Assembly (NCBI GenBank): GCA_022820835.1
Contig: JAJEET010000084.1
Location: 1 to 64,000, forward strand
Length of the DNA: 64,000 bases
Direction: 5' to 3'
Origin: Candidatus Poribacteria bacterium
GTDB taxonomy: Bacteria > Poribacteria > WGA-4E > WGA-3G
The position numbers and the translations under genes are program-made. Shown here in pieces: positions 16,790 to 24,102 of the stretch (positions are counted from its first letter, which is position 1; the number at the start of each line of letters is the position of its first letter). The notes beneath the pieces are model-generated. The model saw nothing but the letters and a program-made list of their open reading frames with translations. It was not told the DNA's origin and made no database searches.

Positions 16790-18190
16790 CTACTGTAGCA
16801 CTCCCATTGCGTCTTGCAGACGGATTTGTGCGATTTTGTAGTCGTAGAACGCGTTGACCTCGTTTGTCAATGCTTGTGCGTAACTCGTTTGCGCGTCGAG
16901 CAATTCAAGCAAAATAGCCTGTCCGACATCAAAACGCCCTCGAATGACATCTAAACTTTTACTTGCATTGGTAATCTGTCGTTTAGAGATATCAACGGCT
17001 TTTTCACTCCGCTCAAGATTCAGATAGGCTTGTCGCACGGCGAGGGCGACGCTTCGTTCTAAGTCACTGACATTTTCACGTGATTGTTCTAACTGCATCT
17101 TTATCTCTTTAACACGATTTCCCAAGACTCCTCCATCAAAGAGCGTAAAATTCAGGGAGGCTCCGACACTCCAACTCCGAAAATCAGAAAAGTTCTCGCG
17201 CTCGCGGAGGTAATTATCAAGGTCAACATTGTAGTTAGCATCTGCGTTCAAACGGGGCCAGCGCTGTAACCGCGCCAAGGTTAGGCTCCACTCTTGTGAT
17301 CTGATTTGCGCTTGCCGTTCTTGGAATTCAGGTCGGGTGTTAAGAGCGATCTGAATGGCTTCTTCAATCGGCATCTCTATCCGTTCAATAGTTCCGCGAT
17401 CTTGATAGAGTTGATAGGATTCATCAATAGAGACGGTAAGCAACTGACCGGGGTCCAATCCGAGGAGACGCGGTAGCGTCGCCTGTGCGATTTGCAGTGA
17501 GTTGACATTATTTAGTAGTGATAACTGATCATTACCCTCTCGGAGCTCGGCAGTAGCGATATCTGCTGGGATAAGCATGCCAGCTTCCTCGAAATCCTTC
17601 GTTCGTTGTGTGTTCTCTTGTGATCTTACCAAGATCTGTTCGCTAACTTTGACGAGTTCCTGCCTTTTGAGAACATCGTAATAAGCCACCGTGATGTCAA
17701 GGATTATGTCTTGTTTCGTCCTTTCATTGCGGCTAACGGTAGCGGTTAAGTTCTCTTTTGCTTGTGCGAAACTGCCTTCTCGCTGCCCGTTATCCCAAAG
17801 TGTATACGCCCCCCGGAGGCCCAAATTGTAGTTTTCGGGTTCAAAACCGAACTCAAGTCGGTCAGAAAAATTGTAGCTGCCGTTTGCAAAGATTTGCGGA
17901 AAATATCCGGAGCGCGCGTTTTTTACTCGTAGTTCTTGCATGGCGAGATTCAGGCGTGCGTTCCGCATACTTGTTGATTTTTCCAAACCTATCTGGATAC
18001 ACTGTTCAAGGGTTAAGGGTTGAGATAGGTCAATTTCATTAGCAGGTTCTTGTGCGCCGACACCGAGAACCACAGCAAACTGAAGGATGATAATAGCTGG
18101 TAGAAGCGCGTTTTGGAAACTCGCACGCCGCTCCCTTAAGAAAGTTGTGAGTTTCGATAAAACAGTAAACTTAATTTTCCCGTGAATCAT
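16790..18190 (-). CDS. TolC-family outer-membrane efflux channel
   Basis: A 466-residue protein with a hydrophobic signal around residues 28-47 (ending VGAQEP). Two outer-membrane efflux protein repeats follow: LTLEQCIQIGLEKSTSMRNARLNLAMQELRVKNARSGYFPQI, and PIEEAIQIALNTRPEFQERQAQIRSQEWSLTLARLQRWPRL. Each has the alternating strand-helix pattern of TolC (YTLWDNGQREG; NFTLFDGGVLGN). It forms the trimeric outer-membrane exit duct for the adaptor and ABC system encoded downstream. Only two bases separate it from the adaptor gene, so they form one transcript. It is divergent from the PEGA protein gene across about 250 bases. Confidence 0.9.
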   Translation of the reverse strand: MIHGKIKFTVLSKLTTFLRERRASFQNALLPAIIILQFAVVLGVGAQEPANEIDLSQPLTLEQCIQIGLEKSTSMRNARLNLAMQELRVKNARSGYFPQIFANGSYNFSDRLEFGFEPENYNLGLRGAYTLWDNGQREGSFAQAKENLTATVSRNERTKQDIILDITVAYYDVLKRQELVKVSEQILVRSQENTQRTKDFEEAGMLIPADIATAELREGNDQLSLLNNVNSLQIAQATLPRLLGLDPGQLLTVSIDESYQLYQDRGTIERIEMPIEEAIQIALNTRPEFQERQAQIRSQEWSLTLARLQRWPRLNADANYNVDLDNYLRERENFSDFRSWSVGASLNFTLFDGGVLGNRVKEIKMQLEQSRENVSDLERSVALAVRQAYLNLERSEKAVDISKRQITNASKSLDVIRGRFDVGQAILLELLDAQTSYAQALTNEVNAFYDYKIAQIRLQDAMGVLQ

Positions 18191-18311
18191 TAACGTCTCC
18201 TTGTCTATTCTGATGGAATTTTTAAAGCAATACTAAAAGACCTACCTATATGTTTTGACGCAATACCTCTATAAAAGTTTAGACATTTTGACCCTTCAGT
18301 AAGTTCTTTAA

Positions 18312-18340
18312 TTGAAATTATTTTGGATTGCTGCTAAACT
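18312..18340 (+). promoter_or_regulatory. Extended -10 promoter of the caspase-like/PEGA gene
   Basis: TTGAAA at 18312-18317, a 17-base spacer and TGCTAAACT (TAAACT at 18335-18340, extended -10). The TTG codon at 18328 falls inside it, so translation must begin downstream (ATG 18448 or 18460). Confidence 0.65.
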
Positions 18341-18447
18341 ATTGTAGCAGAAAAGAATTGGGACCCGGTCGTCAATATCCGTTTTTCTTCATAAACAGCG
18401 ACAGTTTACACAACCGTGATCGTCAAGGAAGTTTGAAGCCACAATTC

Positions 18448-20091
18448 ATGGATAGAATCATGCCAAAGGGAAATCGCGTTTTTACAACTACTTTTACCTG
18501 TATTGTCCTTGTTGTTTTCATATTAACACCAGCGTTCTCGGAGGATTCCGGCACATACTGGATGCTTGTTGACGCGACATTGGATGCGCAGGCACGCACC
18601 GGACTTAATTCGCTTGAAGAACTTCTGACAGAACGAGGAAAGGTGCCAAAGGCACAAATTTACCGTGTGGAAGGTATTGACGCAACAGGGGCAGAGATCC
18701 ACGCACAACTCCAAGAGATCGGGAGACAAGCGGAGACAGAAGACACGCTGGTCTTCTTATACCACGGGCTGCTTACGAAACCGAGGGGGACTGCTGCAAT
18801 GCATCTGTTGCCACAAGGCGACATAGACATCATTGAAGATTCGACATTCAATGGGTGGTTCAAAGAGACAGGCATTGAAAACACGGTTGTCCTCGTTGAT
18901 GGCTACACGGAAGATACGAATTTAAGTGCTTACTTCGGTAATCGCGAGATACTCGGTACTGCTGCGCTAAATGTGATTCAATCGGTAGCGAAAGCGGAGC
19001 GTACACTGTTGCTTAATAAACTTAACGAAGTACTTAGTGTGGATACAACGGATTTAGACGATAATCGGCAACTGAGTATCTCTGAAGTTTACGATCTGCT
19101 GCGGGCAGCACCGGAATTTCTTGACGGGATCCTCGCGCCAACAGGTAACGTTGAAGCGGCACTCCTCAAACTGAGTCCTGCACTTAAGATTACGACACTC
19201 CCTGAAGGTGCTCAGGTGTCTATCAACGATGTAGAAGTTGGAGTTACACCGAAACTCATTACGGAGAATCTACAGCAAGGCATCACTAAAGTATCTGTAA
19301 AAAAAGCAGGGTACATCACGCCACCGGCTAAACCTGCTGAATTGGCGTTAGTGCTTGGAGAGTCCGTCCAGATCGGTTGGGTGCTTAAACCTATCGCTAT
19401 CCACGGTACTGTTAAAGGCGCAGATGAAGGGTCGCTTGCCGGTGCTATCGTCTGGATTGATGGCACGACACATAATCAAACTGTGGAAGCAGACGGAATG
19501 TTTCGTTTTGATGAGTGGAAACCCCCTGATTTATTAACGATCGGTGAAACTTACACACTCTACGCGAAATACGGGAACCTGAATTACGGTTCCGCAACTT
19601 TCAGATTCGACGGCTATAGCGATATATCACAATCGCTCCAACTTGTTAAGAAAACTTGGTTTGAGGTGTCCCAAATAGAATTTGATCGAGAGAACCATCA
19701 GGGCGCAGTTACTGCTTTTCAGAACGGGATTGAGGAGACGACAGATTTTCCACAGGTGTCCACGGACCTGACGGTTCTGCTCCTTAGTTCCTTTGCTGAT
19801 GCGTTAGAGAGACAAGACGTTCAGGATGTTAGTTATCTCGTCGTTACCGCGAAACTCGCGGAACAACTTGATCAAATCGACCTCGCTAAGAAATATTGGC
19901 AAGAGGTGAAAACAAAAGCGGAAAAGGGGACACCCGCAGCTAAATTGGCAGGTCAACGGTTATGGCAATTCAATCAGAGTCGCTATCTTCTTAATATTGG
20001 TCTGGTTGTGCTGTTAGTCGTTCTGGTTGTGTCTGGAGCATGGACGTTTTATAGGTATCGAAAAGTTAGGCGGACAGCAGAAGAAGATTAA
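18448..20091 (+). CDS. Membrane protein with caspase-like fold segment and PEGA domain
   Basis: About 547 residues from ATG 18448 (ATG 18460 is possible). A signal sequence (TTFTCIVLVVFILTPAFSED) leads into about 200 residues with the rhythm of a caspase/C14 domain: YWMLVDATLD...LEELLTERG, DTLVFLYHGLL, MHLLPQGDID, NTVVLVDGYTED. The usual GHG histidine and the cysteine after the LD strand are not evident, so this part is probably catalytically inactive. A PEGA domain follows (ALKITTLPEGAQVSINDVEVGVTP...KAGY), then a carboxypeptidase-regulatory-like beta domain (IHGTVKGADEGSLAGAIVWIDG), a helical TPR-like stretch, and a C-terminal membrane anchor (LLNIGLVVLLVVLVVSGAWTF) with a basic tail. A surface or periplasmic scaffold is inferred. 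Confidence 0.65.
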   Translation: MDRIMPKGNRVFTTTFTCIVLVVFILTPAFSEDSGTYWMLVDATLDAQARTGLNSLEELLTERGKVPKAQIYRVEGIDATGAEIHAQLQEIGRQAETEDTLVFLYHGLLTKPRGTAAMHLLPQGDIDIIEDSTFNGWFKETGIENTVVLVDGYTEDTNLSAYFGNREILGTAALNVIQSVAKAERTLLLNKLNEVLSVDTTDLDDNRQLSISEVYDLLRAAPEFLDGILAPTGNVEAALLKLSPALKITTLPEGAQVSINDVEVGVTPKLITENLQQGITKVSVKKAGYITPPAKPAELALVLGESVQIGWVLKPIAIHGTVKGADEGSLAGAIVWIDGTTHNQTVEADGMFRFDEWKPPDLLTIGETYTLYAKYGNLNYGSATFRFDGYSDISQSLQLVKKTWFEVSQIEFDRENHQGAVTAFQNGIEETTDFPQVSTDLTVLLLSSFADALERQDVQDVSYLVVTAKLAEQLDQIDLAKKYWQEVKTKAEKGTPAAKLAGQRLWQFNQSRYLLNIGLVVLLVVLVVSGAWTFYRYRKVRRTAEED

Positions 20092-20093
20092 AA

Positions 20094-21158
20094 TCATTCT
20101 GGGCTTGGCAGATCCGCCAAGAGTTCGTCCAAGACCACCGTTGCGTATCCACCCGCGGGAAGTGTGAAACTGAGACATATCCCTACATGATTACCGACAG
20201 TAGACACTTGATGTAGTTGGATCGGCATCCGTAGGGGTCTACGCGTTCCCGGTAATCGAATGCCAGCGACTTTCCGAAACTTTTCAAAACGAATCCCGTC
20301 ATCTGCAAGAACCGATGTTTCCAATTTCCGTACATCGCCACTCGGCATCCGCATCTTGTAGCCGAAGATAGGGCCTGATGGGCTAATCTCTAATGCGTCT
20401 GCACGTGGCTGTTCGATGGTCGGTTTTTCAACAAGAAAAGGTGCGCTATTACTATGTTTCACGGCGATATCTCCTTCAAGGAGTTTACCTAAATGTGGCA
20501 TCCGTATTTCAAGGACGCGGTTAAAAAGATGTGCTTGGTATGCCGAGAGGTACAACCGCCGCAGTCGGTGTGGAATGCTGTTTACCAGTGCCTCAACGGA
20601 TTTCGGCTTGGATTTTTTTTGCTGTGAAACGTCATTGTTTGCGAATATATAACACTTCACCGCTTCCCAATCCGCCTTCACCAGTGCCTTGCCGATGAGG
20701 TGCGAATCGTTTTTATTCCCAAACCGTTGCACGCCAAACCGATTCGGTACACCTTCTGTTCCCAACCGATCCATCGCCGTCTTGATTTGGGTCAGGACAT
20801 CGTGGTGTATATCGCGTAAGGTGAGTTCAAAACGGTTCCCGCGCAGGTGTCCAACGCGCAATTTATGTGCGTGCCGTTCCGCCCATAAAACCTCAATAGC
20901 GGGTTGTTCTATTCTCAACACCCGTTCGGGTGCTACGCCTTCGACAGATAATACCTGGGTTGTGACGGCGTTCTTATCCTTCAAGCCTGCGTAACCAATA
21001 TCCCGCGTATGTACTTGAAGTTCCCGTGCGATTCGGTTGATAGCCTCCATAGTACTGAGATTCCGTTTCCGAATCGCGAAATAGGTGTGTGTGCCTGTCC
21101 GAGAGGGTTCATAGAGCGGTAGTTCTTCAACGATAAAGTCTTCCGGTTCTTCAAACAT
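20094..21158 (-). CDS. truD: tRNA pseudouridine synthase D
   Basis: A 354-residue protein, full length for TruD, which makes pseudouridine 13 in tRNA. The catalytic motif IGYAGLKDKNAVTTQ carries Asp61. Other TruD landmarks are the N-terminal PEDFIVEELPLYEPSRTGTHTYFAIRKRNLST, the motif LRVGHLRGNRFELTLRDI, the segment VPNRFGVQRFGN with NDSHLIGKAL, and YLSAYQAHLFNRVLEIRM before the TRUD insertion domain. The gene is convergent with the PEGA protein gene, with two bases between stop codons. Nothing in the context adds to its function. Confidence 0.95.
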   Translation of the reverse strand: MFEEPEDFIVEELPLYEPSRTGTHTYFAIRKRNLSTMEAINRIARELQVHTRDIGYAGLKDKNAVTTQVLSVEGVAPERVLRIEQPAIEVLWAERHAHKLRVGHLRGNRFELTLRDIHHDVLTQIKTAMDRLGTEGVPNRFGVQRFGNKNDSHLIGKALVKADWEAVKCYIFANNDVSQQKKSKPKSVEALVNSIPHRLRRLYLSAYQAHLFNRVLEIRMPHLGKLLEGDIAVKHSNSAPFLVEKPTIEQPRADALEISPSGPIFGYKMRMPSGDVRKLETSVLADDGIRFEKFRKVAGIRLPGTRRPLRMPIQLHQVSTVGNHVGICLSFTLPAGGYATVVLDELLADLPSPE

Positions 21159-21266
21159 CTAATTTTCTTCCGTATCTTTTTTTGAGTGTAATTATAAGTT
21201 TAATTCGTTGATTTGTCAAACATAGAAAGAAGTGTGGGAATGGTGCTGACAGACGAGAATATTTCT

Positions 21267-21295
21267 TTGCTATTGCCCCCTAATTGTGGTATACT
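21267..21295 (+). promoter_or_regulatory. Extended -10 promoter of the ferredoxin fusion gene
   Basis: TTGCTA at 21267-21272, a 17-base spacer and TGGTATACT (TATACT at 21290-21295). A GGAGGGA ribosome site precedes ATG 21329. Confidence 0.7.
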
Positions 21296-21328
21296 TAATA
21301 GTTAGATGTCAGCAAAAAGGAGGGAAAG

Positions 21329-22615
21329 ATGGCTTACATAATTTGTGAACCGTGTGTTGATGTCATGGACACGGCATGCGTTGTTGTCTGTCCTGTAGAC
21401 TGTATACACACCAGCGAAGGCGAGAAGCAGCTCTACATTGATCCAGACGTGTGTATTGACTGCGCTGCGTGTGAACCTGAGTGTCCGGTAGACGCAATCT
21501 TTATGGAAAGTGATGTCCCCGCGGAGTGGGGATCGTATATTGAAATCAACCGTAAATTCTTTGAGACTTTCGTTAAACCAGAAACATCAGACAGTGACAC
21601 CGACGACGCAGGCAAACCGAAACAGGGTAAAACACAGGGAATCCCGGAAGAATTTGTGCAGCTGCCAGAGGTGCCGGATACAAGGCTCCGCACACCATTC
21701 AATTTGTTAGCGATGCTCGGTCAACCTATCCTCGGTGCGTTCTCATCAAAGTTCAAAACGCAACTTGAAGAGATGGCAGGAAACGCGCGTGTCTTCAGTT
21801 CTGCTGTATCTACAGGTATTAACAGCCTTGTTAACCTGATATTCTATCCACTGATCCTATTCTTCGTCGGGCTCCGAGGAGAAGAAGTTGACCTTTTCTC
21901 AAGTAGAGGCAACTTGATGATCTTCCTTGGTATCGTCATCGCGGTCACTGAAGGGATTTACCGTTTTAAGGACGAGTTCGGCTCAACGGCAGAGCAACCG
22001 CGCTACGGCGCGTCGTTCTACGGCTGGATGATGTCCCTCGTTGCGACACCACTTCTCATTGGTGCACGCTCCGCGTTGGTTACGGAGTCGGCAGCACAAC
22101 GGACAACAGTACCCGGAGCGGTCTCCGTAGATGGCGCAATTTATGCCGATGATATAAAGGAACGATACCGACGTTACGGAATGATTAATCAGGTCTCAGA
22201 AATGGCGGACTACTACCGCATTGAAATTGAGTTCCCACGATGGGTACCGCATTCCTCAATGAAAGAAGAATACGGTCTGCCCGATAGGTTGCCGGACTAT
22301 GATTATGAAGTCAATTTGAGTTCTCCATATTCTATAGAAGCTACACCCGTATCGGAAACGACTGTGACGGTTCAGACGCAGCTTCCTGTGAACCCGAAGA
22401 CAGGTCAGATGGAAGACCCGCGGTTTGAGAATGTTGTTGGACGTGCAAGTTCCTTCCCGAACGGTTTTACGAGTGTTTTTCCGATTCAGGCACAACCGGT
22501 GGATTTCCATACACACTATCGGAACAGAGTACTCGAAATTGTTGTCCCGAAAACTGGGACTTACGCTGAACTTGGCTTGGAACCGCCTGTCCACTACGCG
22601 AAACTCAAAGGATAG
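21329..22615 (+). CDS. 7Fe ferredoxin domain fused to membrane and beta-rich domains
   Basis: A 428-residue protein. Residues 1-70 are a complete FdxA-type 7Fe ferredoxin: EPC then TACVVVCPVDC for the first cluster and CIDCAACEPECPVDAI for the second. Val12 stands where Azotobacter ferredoxin I has its extra cysteine, which fits a [3Fe-4S] first cluster. After an acidic linker comes a membrane region (about 160-255: INSLVNLIFYPLILFFVGL, LMIFLGIVIAVTEGIY, ASFYGWMMSLVATPLLIGA). The C-terminal ~160 residues are beta-rich and end in VLEIVVPKTG, which resembles the alpha-crystallin/Hsp20 fold. Normal FdxA is about 110 residues and soluble, so this is an unusual membrane-tethered redox protein. Function is unknown. 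Confidence 0.75.
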   Translation: MAYIICEPCVDVMDTACVVVCPVDCIHTSEGEKQLYIDPDVCIDCAACEPECPVDAIFMESDVPAEWGSYIEINRKFFETFVKPETSDSDTDDAGKPKQGKTQGIPEEFVQLPEVPDTRLRTPFNLLAMLGQPILGAFSSKFKTQLEEMAGNARVFSSAVSTGINSLVNLIFYPLILFFVGLRGEEVDLFSSRGNLMIFLGIVIAVTEGIYRFKDEFGSTAEQPRYGASFYGWMMSLVATPLLIGARSALVTESAAQRTTVPGAVSVDGAIYADDIKERYRRYGMINQVSEMADYYRIEIEFPRWVPHSSMKEEYGLPDRLPDYDYEVNLSSPYSIEATPVSETTVTVQTQLPVNPKTGQMEDPRFENVVGRASSFPNGFTSVFPIQAQPVDFHTHYRNRVLEIVVPKTGTYAELGLEPPVHYAKLKG

Positions 22616-22690
22616 GTTTTCAACGGTTCTGGCACGCAGTGTCTGGTAAATACCGGTAAACATTGTCTGCATAAAAATGGCAGGAAGCCT

Positions 22691-24061
22691 ATGTTGGATA
22701 AAGAGACGCTTGTCGCATCGGACAAGCGTTATCTCTGGCATCCGTTTACGCAGATGCAAGATTGGATGACAGAGGAGGTCGTCGTCATCGAACGTGGCGA
22801 GGGGTGTTACCTTGTCGATATTTCCGGGAACCGATATATTGACGGAATGGCATCTATGTGGACGAATATCCACGGACACAATCACCCGGAAATAAATGCC
22901 GCACTCAAAACGCAGCTGGATAAAGTTGCACATACGACACTGCTTGGATATAGTAATATCCCTGCGATTCAACTTGCACAAAAACTGGTGGAAATCACGC
23001 CAGTGGGACTCAAGAAGGTCTTTTACTCCGATAACGGTTCAACGGCTGTTGAAATTGCCTTGAAGATGGCGTATCAGTACTGGCAACATAGGGGAGAATC
23101 GCAACGGGAACTGTTTATCCACTTTGATAATGCCTATCATGGGGACACGATAGGTGCGATGAGTGTCGGTGGTATCAACAGTTTCCACAACACCTTTGAT
23201 TCCCTCCTTTTCAGAGGTGTCCGTGTGTCTGCCCCTGAAACCTATCGTCCTGATCGTGATAGAGATGCATCCGGGAATCGTGGAGGTGCTGTGTTAAAGA
23301 CCCGCTGGCTGAATGCCGTGGCAGCTGCGCTCTCGGAAAATGCGGGTCGGATCGCTGGTATCATTTTGGAGCCGCTTATTCAGGGTGCTGGTGGCATGCT
23401 GATGGCTCCGAAAGGGTTTCTGAAGGAACTTTCCGTATTGGCGGAACGGTGGGGAGTGCTTCTCATTGTTGATGAAGTGATGACCGGCTTCGGACGCACC
23501 GGCAAAATGTGGGCGTGTGAACATGAAAACGTTACACCTGACATTTTATGCACGGCAAAAGGTCTCGCTGCGGGTTACCTTCCGCTCGCTGCGACACTTA
23601 CGACAGACGACATCTATAACGCCTTCCTCGGCGATTATAAAGACCTCAAAACCTTCTTCCACGGTCACACTTTTACAGGTAACCCTTTGGCATGCGCTGT
23701 GGCGTTAGAAAATATCGCCATTTTCGAGCGTGAGAACCTCCTATCCGAACTTCAACCCAAAATTGAACACTTCAGAAATCGACTTCAAGATTTCTATGCG
23801 CTTCCGCCCGTCGGGGATGTACGAGTGTGCGGTCTCGCTGCCGGTGTAGAACTTATGAAGGAGCGAGAGACGGAAACACCTTACCCGTTTGAAGAGAAGA
23901 TAGGTATCCGGGTTTGCAAAGAAGCACTCAGTCGTGGTGCGATGCTCCGACCGCTTGTTAATACGATTGTTTTGATGCCGCCGTTGGGAATATCCATTCC
24001 CGAGTTGGATTCACTATTGGACATCGTTTATAGTTCTATTGAGATAATTACAAAAAAATAG
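22691..24061 (+). CDS. bioA: Adenosylmethionine-8-amino-7-oxononanoate aminotransferase
   Basis: A 456-residue class III aminotransferase, the DAPA-forming step of biotin synthesis (KAPA plus SAM to DAPA). Family landmarks: DKRYLWHPFTQMQDW at residues 11-25 (typical of BioA), MASMWTNIHGHNHPEIN, SDNGSTAVEIALKMAYQYW, HFDNAYHGDTIGAMSVGG, the PLP-phosphate Asp in LLIVDEVMTGFGRTG, and the Schiff-base Lys290 in CTAKGLAAGYLPLAA. No other bio genes are in the window. It follows the ferredoxin fusion gene by 75 bases and ends next to a terminator facing the opposite gene. Confidence 0.94.
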   Translation: MLDKETLVASDKRYLWHPFTQMQDWMTEEVVVIERGEGCYLVDISGNRYIDGMASMWTNIHGHNHPEINAALKTQLDKVAHTTLLGYSNIPAIQLAQKLVEITPVGLKKVFYSDNGSTAVEIALKMAYQYWQHRGESQRELFIHFDNAYHGDTIGAMSVGGINSFHNTFDSLLFRGVRVSAPETYRPDRDRDASGNRGGAVLKTRWLNAVAAALSENAGRIAGIILEPLIQGAGGMLMAPKGFLKELSVLAERWGVLLIVDEVMTGFGRTGKMWACEHENVTPDILCTAKGLAAGYLPLAATLTTDDIYNAFLGDYKDLKTFFHGHTFTGNPLACAVALENIAIFERENLLSELQPKIEHFRNRLQDFYALPPVGDVRVCGLAAGVELMKERETETPYPFEEKIGIRVCKEALSRGAMLRPLVNTIVLMPPLGISIPELDSLLDIVYSSIEIITKK

Positions 24062-24083
24062 GGCGGGTGTTTTAAACCCGCCC
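24052..24083 (-). terminator. Intrinsic terminator of the beta-propeller gene
   Basis: An 8-bp stem (GGGCGGGT at 24061-24068, ACCCGCCC at 24076-24083). On the minus strand it is followed by a T-run that is the complement of the last bioA codons, so it best serves the minus-strand gene. It may also stop bioA transcripts. Confidence 0.8.
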
Positions 24084-24102
24084 TGCAATTAATTGGATAT
24101 AC

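Noticed and set aside
18328..18447. TTG start and 40-residue extension of the caspase-like/PEGA protein
   Set aside because: The TTG overlaps the promoter and the extension carries no signal-peptide character; the signal sequence begins after ATG 18448.
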